64,000 nt of DNA from assembly GCA_014859095.1 (NCBI GenBank), contig JACUUV010000001.1, positions 145,077 to 209,076 of the forward strand. The letters are read 5' to 3'. Position numbers and translations under genes: made by a program. Numbering within the stretch: position 1 is the first letter of the stretch; each line of letters begins with the position of its first letter. The notes beneath the pieces are model-generated. The model had not been told where the DNA came from. It did no database searches and saw only the letters and a program-made list of their open reading frames with translations. This stretch comes from Clostridia bacterium. Its GTDB lineage: Bacteria; Bacillota; Clostridia; Peptostreptococcales; Acidaminobacteraceae. Below are positions 17,855-25,767 of this stretch, one piece after another.

Positions 17855-19957
17855 TCAGAATTGGTTGAAAGTCTGTCGATCCCTGAATTCTTCCTGCTTA
17901 CCGTCATTCCATGTTTTGATGGGACGATAGTAGCCTACAACCCTGGACCAAACTTCAGTGGGTTTACCGCAATCCGGACAGATATGCACTTCTCCGGCTA
18001 TATATTTGTGATCTTCGCAAATGCTGAAAGTGGGCGTGATTGTGAAGTATGGCAACCTGTAATGTTGAGTCACCTTTTGAAGCAACTTTCTGACCACGTC
18101 CTTGTCGTTTGTCTTTTCCGGGATAAATCCATGGAATACCGTTCCACCTGTATATTTGGTCTGAAGTACGTCCTGGTGGTCCAGAGCTTCAAATATATCA
18201 TTTGAATACCCTACTGGAAGTTGAGTGGAATTCGTATAATATGGGATAGCCTCACCCGAAGTTGTTATCGACGGATATCTTTCCTTGTCCATTTTTGCGA
18301 AGCGGTAAGCCGCACCTTCTGCTGGACTCGCCTCAAGATTGTAAAGGTGGTCAGTCTCCTGCTGAAATCTGATCAAAATCGCATTCATAAAGTCTAGTAA
18401 GTCTTCAGCAAACTCGCGACCTTTGTCTGTTGCTATGTTTTCTTCACCGTTGGTGAAGTTGATGATGCATTCATTCATTCCGTTCGGCCCTATGGTCGCG
18501 AAGTGATTGTGCCAATATTCATTGTTGCTCTCGAAGATTTCTTGCAAATAGAACTTTGAATAAGGGTATAGTCCCTTGTGCATGTTTTGTTCCAAAATCA
18601 ATCTTTTGGCTTCCAAAGAATCCTTTGCGATTTCCATCAAACGCTCCAGCCTGTTGGTCAACTCCTCGTAGGATTTCGACAGATAGCCGATCCGCGCCAT
18701 ATTGATTGTGACGACCCCTATGGATCCTGTTTTAGGGTTGGCTCCGAACAATCCACCGCCCCTTTTGATCAAAGCCTTGTTGTCTAGTCTGAGCCTGCAG
18801 CACATACTGCGGACATCTTCAGGATTAAGGTCGGAATTGACGAAATTGCTGAAATACGGAGTACCATATTTGGCCGTCATTTCCATTATTTTATCTGAAA
18901 CTTCATTATTCCAATCCCAAGAATCCGTGATGTTGTAAGTTGGAATCGGAAATGTGAATACTCGTCCCTTTGCATCCCCTGCCATCATCACTTCACAAAA
19001 GGCAAGGTTGATCATGTCCATTTCTTTTTGATAGGTTCGATATGTCTTGTCGTAGATCCGCTTTCCTCCGATGATGATTGGCATGTCAAGGTGCGTCACC
19101 GGGACTTCCTTATCCATGGTGATGTTGAAGAAAGGCGTTTGAAAGCCTACTCTGGTGGCTATATTCATGTTGAAAACGAATGTTTCCATGGAACGCCTGA
19201 CTTCCGAGTAAGTCAATTCATCATGGGCTATGAATGGCGCCAACAATGTGTCAAAATTCGACACCGCTTGAGCGCCTGCCGCTTCACCCTGAACGGTATA
19301 AATGAAGTTGACCAGTTGCATCAGTGCGGTGTCAAAGTGACTTGCAGGGGATGATTCAATCTTGTTTGCGACACCCCCGAAGCCTTTGAGAAGAAGATCT
19401 TCCAAGCTCCAACCGCAGCAATAGGTCGACAACAGTCCTAGATCATGTATGTGTAGGTCGCCTTCTTCGTGAGAGGTCCTGACGATTTCAGAGTAGACAT
19501 TATGAAGCCAAAATGTTTTTGAAGCTTTGGAGATAATGTGATTATTAAGCCCTTGTAACGAATAGCTCATATTGGAATTTTCCCTGACCAACCAATCGTT
19601 TTTTCCTATATAATCACCAAATAATGACAGAATATCCATCGCCGTCTGTTGATTAACTCTTTTTATTTTATGTTCATACCGATATTTGATATAAGCTTTC
19701 GCCGTGTCATACTCACCCATACGCATCAATACATCTTCGACAGCATCCTGTACAGTTTCAACTTTTGGATAGGAATCCGTCATTTTCTCATTCAGGTATA
19801 GTATGACATAATCGGTGATGACTTCTGATAGTTTGATCAATTCTTTTCTTAACCTTGACGGTTTTGAAGCCACAAGCGCTTTAAACACGGCAACTTCAAT
19901 TTTTTTTGAATCAAATATCTTAAGTTCGCCATTTCTCTTCTCAATTAATGGATACAC
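17855..19957 (-). CDS. nrdD: Anaerobic ribonucleoside-triphosphate reductase
   Basis: This oxygen-sensitive class III reductase makes dNTPs under anaerobiosis. It has an N-terminal ATP-cone (about 1-95; YPLIEKRNGELKIFDSKKIEVAV), the catalytic barrel, a C-terminal zinc site (CEDH...CPDC) and the glycyl-radical loop RVVGYYRPIKTWNDGK near the end. The frame also opens at 20008, but that codon lies inside the promoter. AGGGGG nine bases before GTG 19955-19957 defines the likely start (700 aa). Two NrdR-type boxes flank the -10, so control by the ATP-cone repressor NrdR is expected. Confidence 0.96.
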   Translation of the reverse strand: MYPLIEKRNGELKIFDSKKIEVAVFKALVASKPSRLRKELIKLSEVITDYVILYLNEKMTDSYPKVETVQDAVEDVLMRMGEYDTAKAYIKYRYEHKIKRVNQQTAMDILSLFGDYIGKNDWLVRENSNMSYSLQGLNNHIISKASKTFWLHNVYSEIVRTSHEEGDLHIHDLGLLSTYCCGWSLEDLLLKGFGGVANKIESSPASHFDTALMQLVNFIYTVQGEAAGAQAVSNFDTLLAPFIAHDELTYSEVRRSMETFVFNMNIATRVGFQTPFFNITMDKEVPVTHLDMPIIIGGKRIYDKTYRTYQKEMDMINLAFCEVMMAGDAKGRVFTFPIPTYNITDSWDWNNEVSDKIMEMTAKYGTPYFSNFVNSDLNPEDVRSMCCRLRLDNKALIKRGGGLFGANPKTGSIGVVTINMARIGYLSKSYEELTNRLERLMEIAKDSLEAKRLILEQNMHKGLYPYSKFYLQEIFESNNEYWHNHFATIGPNGMNECIINFTNGEENIATDKGREFAEDLLDFMNAILIRFQQETDHLYNLEASPAEGAAYRFAKMDKERYPSITTSGEAIPYYTNSTQLPVGYSNDIFEALDHQDVLQTKYTGGTVFHGFIPEKTNDKDVVRKLLQKVTQHYRLPYFTITPTFSICEDHKYIAGEVHICPDCGKPTEVWSRVVGYYRPIKTWNDGKQEEFRDRQTFNQF

Positions 19958-19971
19958 TTTTTCCGTCCCCC

Positions 19972-20018
19972 TAACAATATAATGTATTAACAACTTTATT
20001 ATACACAATATCTAGATG
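19972..20018 (-). promoter_or_regulatory. nrdD promoter -10 with two NrdR boxes
   Basis: Two 16-base sites resemble the NrdR box acaCwAtATaTwGwgt: 20003-20018 (ACACAATATCTAGATG, about 14 of 16) and 19972-19987 (TAACAATATAATGTAT, about 12 of 16). Their starts are exactly 31 bases apart, the usual three-turn spacing of tandem NrdR boxes. A TATAAT -10 (minus strand, 19998-20003) lies between them. No good -35 is visible. Confidence 0.8.
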
Positions 20019-20107
20019 TTTTTTCGTCTTTTTTGAATTGTTTCGAAAAAAATATCATCATATCAAACTCGATATGATAAAATATCAGTAAGTTAGCGGA
20101 GGTCGGT

Positions 20108-20635
20108 ATGAATATTTATAACGCCATACATATAGCGATTCAGGCGCATGATCAGCAAAAAAGAAAGATCGACAACGACATTTATGTCACTCATCCACTG
20201 GAAGTCGGGATGCTCCTCGCAAAAAACGGTTTCAGTGATGAAATGATCGTAGCTGGAATTCTTCATGATACCATTGAGGATACATTGTTGGAACTGAAGT
20301 CTGTAAGAGATCAGTTCGGGGAAATCGTTGCAGATTATGTCGATGCCTGTACGGAACAAAATAAAAATTTGCCTTGGCTAGAAAGAAAACTCGCATATCT
20401 TGAACACATGGAAAGTGCTTCAAGTGAAGTGCTCTTCATTATATGTGCTGACAAAATCAGTAACATCAAAAGCATCTACAGAAACCAAGACGAAACGATT
20501 TGGGAAAAATTCAATGCTGGATATGATGATCAAAAATGGTATTACAGCTCCGTTCTAAGGGCATTGTCTCCTATTTCAGACCATGTACTATACAAGGAAC
20601 TCGCTTACTATGTAAAGGAAGTTTTTAAAATCTGA
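20108..20635 (+). CDS. HD-domain phosphohydrolase, SpoT/MESH1-like
   Basis: This 175-residue stand-alone HD hydrolase has metal ligands in the RelA/SpoT order: H29 (THPLEVG), H53-D54 with E57-D58 (LHDTIED), and a downstream Asp in ICADKISNIKSIYR (about 113). This matches the ppGpp hydrolase class without a synthetase domain, so it may degrade (p)ppGpp or another nucleotide; the substrate is inference. GGAGG precedes ATG 20108. It is divergent from nrdD and is a single-gene unit closed by the terminator at 20641-20672. Confidence 0.85.
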   Translation: MNIYNAIHIAIQAHDQQKRKIDNDIYVTHPLEVGMLLAKNGFSDEMIVAGILHDTIEDTLLELKSVRDQFGEIVADYVDACTEQNKNLPWLERKLAYLEHMESASSEVLFIICADKISNIKSIYRNQDETIWEKFNAGYDDQKWYYSSVLRALSPISDHVLYKELAYYVKEVFKI

Positions 20636-20640
20636 ACTCT

Positions 20641-20672
20641 AAAAACCACCATTTGATCAAATGGTGGTTTTT
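20641..20672. terminator. Perfectly palindromic terminator after the HD gene
   Basis: The 14-bp stem AAAACCACCATTTG/CAAATGGTGGTTTT ends in a T run on both strands. It closes the HD-hydrolase unit. Confidence 0.9.
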
Positions 20673-20753
20673 CTACTAAGAATCTATTTACGCCTGTCAA
20701 AATTATAAAAGGGGGATAAATGTAACCCTTGTTGCAATTCAATTTTGTAGCCT

Positions 20754-20910
20754 TTAAACTTCAATAGATATACTGTTAACATTCATTAATATCCGTTAAG
20801 GATTGGTAATTCGTCTGAAAAATTGGATATATTGTTCAAATTCTTTCTGTTTTCTAACCCTTTATTGGTGAGGCGTTAATATTGTAGACTTATAATTGAC
20901 CTATAGTATA
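20754..20910 (+). promoter_or_regulatory. Control region of the first DUF4342 gene, with phased TTAA repeats
   Basis: Three direct hexamers TTAACA (20776), TTAATA (20786) and TTAAGG (20796) repeat every 10 bases, the pattern bound by OmpR/PhoB-type regulators. Further TTAA hexamers occur at 20755 and 20876. Nearer the gene lies a block TATAATTGACCTATAGTATA (20891-20910) that is nearly repeated before the paralogue. The rest of the 20673-20933 gap shows nothing recognisable. Confidence 0.5.
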
Positions 20911-20933
20911 AAACATCTTATAAGGAGGTCCAC

Positions 20934-21380
20934 ATGTCAATCACTATAGAACAAATCGATCAAATCATGGATCGAACAAAAGTGAGTTACAAAGAAGCAA
21001 AAGAAATGCTTGAAAAACATGGAGGTGACGTACTGGAAGCCATCATCGAAATCGAGAATAAAAATGAGGCTCCTGTAGAAAAAGAGCATGCGATCAAAAA
21101 AGAGACCGTCAATGAATGGAAAGGAAAATTCAAATGGGCACTGAAGCAATTCGGAAAGCTGATCCAAAAATCACTACTGATCAAAATCGTATGGAAAAAA
21201 CAAGATCAGTTCCTTTTTGAACTTCCCTTGTTGGTCGTTTTGATCATCACCTTCTGGATGATGCCATTTTCATTGATTGCTATTGTCCTTCCATTCTTCT
21301 TCGGTATTAAAATGATGTTCAAGCGTGAAAGTGGTCATGAAACCGACATCGCAAGCTGGATCAAAAAGAAGACAGAATAA
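20934..21380 (+). CDS. DUF4342 protein with N-terminal UBA-like domain (paralogue 1)
   Basis: This 148-residue protein is of unknown function. Residues 1-45 form a UBA/TS-N-like three-helix domain (ITIEQIDQIMDRTKVSYKEA, GGDVLEAIIEIE), like the N-terminus of EF-Ts. After a charged linker comes the DUF4342 part (about 65-140), with two closely spaced hydrophobic segments (LLVVLIITFWMMPFSLIAIVLPFFFGI) that probably form a membrane hairpin. AAGGAGG precedes ATG 20934. A paralogue follows 90 bases downstream with a related upstream sequence, and a two-component system follows that. A membrane-linked, regulator-controlled stress role is inferred, not shown. Confidence 0.8.
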   Translation: MSITIEQIDQIMDRTKVSYKEAKEMLEKHGGDVLEAIIEIENKNEAPVEKEHAIKKETVNEWKGKFKWALKQFGKLIQKSLLIKIVWKKQDQFLFELPLLVVLIITFWMMPFSLIAIVLPFFFGIKMMFKRESGHETDIASWIKKKTE

Positions 21381-21394
21381 TTTCTATCCAAATT

Positions 21395-21450
21395 TTAACC
21401 ATTCTTTGGTTGTGCATTAAGGTTAATATTTTATAATCGAACTATAATAA
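21395..21450 (+). promoter_or_regulatory. Control region of the second DUF4342 gene
   Basis: TTAACC (21395), TTAAGG (21417) and TTAATA (21423) lie upstream of TATAATCGAACTATAATA (21432-21449). That block differs from the one before the first paralogue at only a few positions. It suggests that promoter and gene were duplicated together and are co-regulated. TATAAT at 21443-21448 is the likely -10. Confidence 0.5.
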
Positions 21451-21470
21451 AAATTAAAGGAGGCATTCAT

Positions 21471-21965
21471 ATGTCAGTAAGTTTGGAAAAAATCGATATG
21501 CTCATGGAAAGGGCTAACATAAGTTACAAAGAAGCTAAAGAGGCCCTTGAGCGAAATGATGGAGATATGGTTGAGGCACTTATAGAACTCGAAGCATCCA
21601 ACAAGACAGGAAAAGCAAAACTTCAATCCAAATCAGTTAATGTACATGTGCAATCCAGAAAAGGCACCCCACACAAATCAGACACAGATTTCTTTGAAGA
21701 TGTCAAAAAGTTTTTCGAAAAAATGCATAAGACAAGCTTCATCATCGGAAAAAAAGGACATCGAGTTCTCGATATTCCTTTAACCATTGCAGGTCTGATT
21801 GTACTTTTCACAATGCCGGTCTCCCTGTTCCTCTTGATTCTCCCATACCTATTCGGATATAAAATCCTCATATTGGATCCGGACGGCAAGAAGATGAAGG
21901 TTGAAGACGCTTTTGATTTTGGCAATGCGCCAAAAGAAGAAAAAGAAGAAGATCGAATGAGATAA
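21471..21965 (+). CDS. DUF4342 protein with N-terminal UBA-like domain (paralogue 2)
   Basis: This 164-residue paralogue of the preceding gene shares the UBA-like start (SLEKIDMLMERANISYKEAK, GDMVEALIELE) and a similar membrane hairpin near 98-130 (IPLTIAGLIVLFTMPVSLFLLILPYLFGYKI). The linker is longer and basic. The C-terminus ends in an acidic/basic run (EEKEEDRMR). AAAGGAGG precedes ATG 21471. Like its neighbour it is probably membrane-associated, and its function is unknown. Confidence 0.8.
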   Translation: MSVSLEKIDMLMERANISYKEAKEALERNDGDMVEALIELEASNKTGKAKLQSKSVNVHVQSRKGTPHKSDTDFFEDVKKFFEKMHKTSFIIGKKGHRVLDIPLTIAGLIVLFTMPVSLFLLILPYLFGYKILILDPDGKKMKVEDAFDFGNAPKEEKEEDRMR

Positions 21966-21983
21966 GAAATCCTTCACTCCCAA

Positions 21984-22025
21984 AAACCCAGACGTCTGAG
22001 ATATGACATTCAAACGTCTGGGTTT
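21984..22025 (+). terminator. Probable terminator after the DUF4342 pair
   Basis: A 12-bp perfect stem AAACCCAGACGT/ACGTCTGGGTTT with an 18-base loop lies between paralogue 2 and the response regulator. The T run is weak, so read-through into the regulator is possible. Confidence 0.55.
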
Positions 22026-22095
22026 GCTTTGCATTCACACACACAAAATGCTATATTAAAATATATATGATATCGATTACAAATGGAGGTTCCAA

Positions 22096-22785
22096 ATGCA
22101 AAAAATCTTGATTGTCGAGGATGATGTCAAAATCGCACGTTTTATTGAACTTGAACTCAAGCATGAAGGATTTTCTGTCGATTCCGCCCACGATGGCAGG
22201 GTCGGACTCGACAAGGCACTTGAAGGTGAATTTGATCTGGTCATTCTTGACATTATGCTACCCGGGCTCAATGGTATGGAAGTCTGTAGACGTCTAAGAT
22301 TGAACTCGGATATTCCAGTCATCATGCTTACAGCTAAAGATGACACAATGGACAAAGTCATGGGACTGGATTTCGGTGCGGATGATTATATGACCAAACC
22401 CTTCGCCATTGAGGAATTGCTCGCAAGGATTCGCCGAATATTCAGGAAAAATGCTTCACAGCCTCAAACACCGACCAATATTTTCATCTCGGGAAGACTC
22501 AAGATCGACTACAATCAATACACGGCATCTTATGATGGCAAGTCGGTGGAGCTCACAAAGACTGAGTTCGATTTGCTCCATTATCTCGCCGAAAACAGAA
22601 ATATCGCTCTTTCCAGAGAACAGATTCTGGATAAGGTCTGGGGATATGATTACTTCGGTGAAACCAAAATTGTAGATGTCTACATAAGATATTTGAGAAG
22701 TAAGATCGACGATTGTTTCAGCACCAAATTCATTCACACCGTCAGAGGGGTAGGTTACTTATTCAAAGATGAAGATCATAAGTAA
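22096..22785 (+). CDS. OmpR/PhoB-family response regulator
   Basis: This 229-residue two-domain regulator has a receiver domain (1-115) with the phosphoacceptor D52 in DLVILDIMLPG, T/S and K switch residues in MLTAKDD and MTKPF, and a winged-helix effector domain (about 130-225; LTKTEFDLLHYLAEN, TVRGVGYLF). GGAGG precedes ATG 22096. It overlaps the kinase gene. It is a candidate binder of the TTAA repeats upstream of the DUF4342 genes, by position only. Confidence 0.95.
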   Translation: MQKILIVEDDVKIARFIELELKHEGFSVDSAHDGRVGLDKALEGEFDLVILDIMLPGLNGMEVCRRLRLNSDIPVIMLTAKDDTMDKVMGLDFGADDYMTKPFAIEELLARIRRIFRKNASQPQTPTNIFISGRLKIDYNQYTASYDGKSVELTKTEFDLLHYLAENRNIALSREQILDKVWGYDYFGETKIVDVYIRYLRSKIDDCFSTKFIHTVRGVGYLFKDEDHK

Positions 22786-24424
22786 AGACACGGAAGAAAT
22801 GCAACAAGCTGTAAAAACACCTCCCCCACGCAAAAGAAAAACCGGGGATGGTGACACATCGGGACGTTCTGTTGTAAAACCTTCCACTTCCAGTAAGACA
22901 GAACAACGCAAGGCTCATCTGGAAAAGGAAAAACGTCGCCGGGAACAAATCAAAAATAAAAAAGTGGCTCCCGTCACTTCTGAAAAAAAGATTGAAAACA
23001 GCGAACCCACCTATTTCGAGACAATGATAGAAAAGTTCGTTTCTTTGTTGCGCTTCAACATCACGTTCAAACTAACGCTCGGTTACACACTGCGTCTTAT
23101 TTTTTTGATTGTGTTCCTGTTTGTGGTGGTGTATGGTTCGTTTTCATTTTATCTATATTTCACCGCACAAAATGAAATGGATTCCAGTTACGCTTTGGTA
23201 AATAGCACATTGACCGAAACGGGAACTTACGAGAATGAGGGTCTTGAGAGATATTTGAATTCAGAAGCTTTGGAATTTTATGTTTACAACCAGAACAAGG
23301 ATCTTGTTTTTTACAACTCAGACACGCCTCTCACTTATGAAGAATCCATCCAATTCTATGAGTACGATTTCAGGGATTTTCCAAGGTTTCCTGATTTGAT
23401 TCGCTTTGGAACCTATATCGACATTCAAACCGAACCCGTGTATTTCTCAATCCAGAAAAAGATGGAACCCCTGCAAAACATCATTGAATCCACTTTTCCA
23501 ATAGGTTTTGTGCTCTGTTTTGTGCTGATTATATCCTCTATAGCTTCAGCTTCCAAAATGGCCAACAAACATCTGAAACCGATCCACACCATGACGGAAC
23601 AAGTGAAGGATATGTCGGCTAACAATTTGAGCACACGCCTCAACGTCAGCGGCACCAAAGATGAACTCAAGGATCTGTCCCATACGTTCAATAAAATGTT
23701 GGATGACATCCAGAAGAGTTATGAGCGTGAAAAACAATTTGTTTCTGACGCTTCGCACGAACTCAGAACACCTATTGCAGTCATAAAAGGTTATGCTGGT
23801 ATGCTTAACCGATGGGGCAAAGACGATCCTGAAATTCTCAATGAAAGCATTCAGGCTATTTTAGGTGAAACCGACAATATGCACAGTTTGGTCGAAAGTC
23901 TGTTGTTCATCGCGCGAAATGACAAAGGCACTCTTAAAATGGATATGGATCACTTCAATCTCTCCGAACTCATTTGTGAAATCGTCAAAGAAACTAAAAT
24001 GATTGATACGCAACATAAGATCATTGAGGCTATTGAAGAAAACGTCCCATTTTATGGTTCAATGGACAAATTGAAGCAAGCTCTGAGGATATTTGTTGAC
24101 AACAGCATCAAATATACGCCAGATGACGGTGAAATCAGTATAGTGCTCAGAACATCAGAAAAACATAACATCATTATCATATCTGACAATGGCATAGGTA
24201 TTTCCAAAGAAGATTTGCCACACATTTTCGACCGTTTTTATCGTGCAGACAAATCAAGAACAAAAATGAAAGAAAACCAGCACGGAGGCACTGGTTTAGG
24301 TCTATCCATAGCAAAAATAATCATTGAGCAGCATCGCGGACGCATCCAAGTGGATAGCGCGCTCAATGAAGGTACCAAATTCACACTTCTTATTCCAAAG
24401 CCTGAAGAGGCACCTCAGATATAG
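22769..24424 (+). CDS. Sensor histidine kinase with long basic N-terminal extension
   Basis: The partner kinase of the preceding regulator has an unusual ~85-residue Lys/Arg/Pro-rich cytoplasmic extension (PPPRKRKTGDGD, LEKEKRRREQIKNKK) before the first membrane helix (about 100-130). Then come an extracytoplasmic sensor segment (about 131-230), a second helix (about 240-262), HAMP, HisKA with H330 in SDASHELRTP, and a HATPase domain with NSIKYTPDDG, DNGIGISKEDL and GGTGLGLSIAK. It overlaps the regulator gene by 17 bases. ATG 22799 is an alternative start that keeps most of the extension. The 3' end overlaps the convergent PfkB-like gene by 35 bases. Confidence 0.93.
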   Translation: MKIISKDTEEMQQAVKTPPPRKRKTGDGDTSGRSVVKPSTSSKTEQRKAHLEKEKRRREQIKNKKVAPVTSEKKIENSEPTYFETMIEKFVSLLRFNITFKLTLGYTLRLIFLIVFLFVVVYGSFSFYLYFTAQNEMDSSYALVNSTLTETGTYENEGLERYLNSEALEFYVYNQNKDLVFYNSDTPLTYEESIQFYEYDFRDFPRFPDLIRFGTYIDIQTEPVYFSIQKKMEPLQNIIESTFPIGFVLCFVLIISSIASASKMANKHLKPIHTMTEQVKDMSANNLSTRLNVSGTKDELKDLSHTFNKMLDDIQKSYEREKQFVSDASHELRTPIAVIKGYAGMLNRWGKDDPEILNESIQAILGETDNMHSLVESLLFIARNDKGTLKMDMDHFNLSELICEIVKETKMIDTQHKIIEAIEENVPFYGSMDKLKQALRIFVDNSIKYTPDDGEISIVLRTSEKHNIIIISDNGIGISKEDLPHIFDRFYRADKSRTKMKENQHGGTGLGLSIAKIIIEQHRGRIQVDSALNEGTKFTLLIPKPEEAPQI

Positions 24425-25076
24425 TGGAAATTGTCTCTATATCAAAAGGGGTGCCTTTTTTTATTTGATCATGAACCGCAAGACCAAATTTTAAACATTG
24501 GTCGGTATACTCGCCTTTATCAAAAGCATAGATAAAACCACACATGAAAATTCCAAGATCATAGGAATTCCAATCCAGATTTCCGACTTCAAGTTTATAA
24601 TCAAGGGCATCAATTCCTCGCTCATAATAATGAATCAATCCGTCAGGTTTGAGAGTCACACACATTTTGCTCGCACTTTCATCGAAGTCACGTGACATGC
24701 CAATCCTAAAGGTATAGTCACATTGGTCAGCAAAATTTGAATCTGATTCTGAATCAATGGCACACCAGACATCTCTCCCATAAACTTTTGCGAAATCCAG
24801 TGCAGGCAAAATGGAAGCATTGGTTTTGACAATGATGTTTTGATGGATCTTCAATTCTTTCCCAAGTCTTACCCAGTCGATCTGTTCAGAAATCTCACCA
24901 TAGGATACGATTCTATTATCATTCAACCAAGTTCTAAGTTTTTCAATTTCATCCATATCAGGAGCAGTGAAATGAACAGTGACATTATAGCCCATCTTTC
25001 TGAGAAGCAAAGCTTCTATATTCATTTCTTCTCTTGGACCTGCTGAAGTTCCCCCGATGATCAACACATTTTTCAT
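24390..25076 (-). CDS. PfkB/ribokinase-like protein without the usual catalytic motif
   Basis: I cannot name this 228-residue protein. The C-terminal half (VTLKPDGLIHYYERG...VGNLDW...LGIFMCGFIYAFDKG...LKFGLAVHDQIKKG) has the rhythm of PfkB-family sugar kinases (VTLG.DG, GDSF..GF, L.FA.A). The catalytic GAGD is absent: the matching position reads YDLGIF. The N-terminus VLIIGGTSAGPREEMNIEA could be the small-lobe start. It is either a degenerate kinase or a different fold, and activity is doubtful. It is the last gene of the addBA-cysQ-hutD run. Confidence 0.6.
   Translation of the reverse strand: MKNVLIIGGTSAGPREEMNIEALLLRKMGYNVTVHFTAPDMDEIEKLRTWLNDNRIVSYGEISEQIDWVRLGKELKIHQNIIVKTNASILPALDFAKVYGRDVWCAIDSESDSNFADQCDYTFRIGMSRDFDESASKMCVTLKPDGLIHYYERGIDALDYKLEVGNLDWNSYDLGIFMCGFIYAFDKGEYTDQCLKFGLAVHDQIKKGTPFDIETISTISEVPLQALE
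24408..24464. terminator. Shared bidirectional terminator inside convergent gene ends
   Basis: An interrupted stem pairs AGGCACC (24408-24414) and GATATAG (24418-24424) with CTATATC (24437-24443) and GGTGCCT (24450-24456), followed by a T run on the plus strand. It overlaps the last codons of both the histidine kinase and the PfkB-like gene. Confidence 0.75.
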
Positions 25077-25102
25077 AGCCGTTCCTTTCTCTAATGTTCA
25101 TT

Positions 25103-25747
25103 TTAGTTATTATATGAAACAACTGTTAAAATTATGTTCACGCTATCCGAATCTTCATTGATCAATACCAAATCCATAGCATCCTCAATCTCTTTGGTAT
25201 TCATATGAATCAACATCATTTCAGACGAATTTATGGATTCATTATCCAAAATACAGGTACCGTCATAGGAATAGATTCCAATGGTGACTCTTGAATGTTG
25301 CCTGGACAGTCTGCTGTCAAAAGCTTCATTGAAGATCTGAGATAATTTCTTGGGTTCATATCGCATCAACTTGGAATGTTTGATCAAACCGTGTACACCC
25401 TCTTTGAACATCAAGTTGAAATCAGTAGCCTTTCCTAAACAGATTGTATCCCAATCGCCTCTAAAACCATGTGATTGAAATGGTTTAAGTGTGATCTCAA
25501 ATATGGACCTCAAATTGTTGGAATGTTTTAATTTCATCTGTGAATCCAGAGGCATGATCCATCGTTTCACTCCACTCAAAGCTGTGAAATTCGATGTGTC
25601 CTCTGTGACCGTAGCTGTACTCACACGCCATGTGAACTCGCGTTTGTCAAAGTCCGCATATTCAGGATAAAGATAAATCTCAGAACTTTCACCTGAAGCC
25701 CACATTGTTTTCTTTTGCATTTCTTTGGAAATTTTTTGTAATCTCAT
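25103..25747 (-). CDS. HutD/Ves-family cupin-like protein
   Basis: This ~214-residue protein matches the HutD (PF05962) pattern: WASGESSEIYLYP, FTWRVSTATV, FTALSGVKRWIMPL, and FRGDWDTICLGKATDFNLM. The family has a bicupin fold and sits in histidine-use operons in proteobacteria, but its reaction is unknown. The frame opens at TTG 25771; GGAGG five bases before ATG 25745-25747 is the better start. It follows cysQ and precedes the PfkB-like gene. No other histidine-utilisation gene is nearby. Confidence 0.82.
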   Translation of the reverse strand: MRLQKISKEMQKKTMWASGESSEIYLYPEYADFDKREFTWRVSTATVTEDTSNFTALSGVKRWIMPLDSQMKLKHSNNLRSIFEITLKPFQSHGFRGDWDTICLGKATDFNLMFKEGVHGLIKHSKLMRYEPKKLSQIFNEAFDSRLSRQHSRVTIGIYSYDGTCILDNESINSSEMMLIHMNTKEIEDAMDLVLINEDSDSVNIILTVVSYNN

Positions 25748-25767
25748 CATTTCCTCCAGGCTTAACG

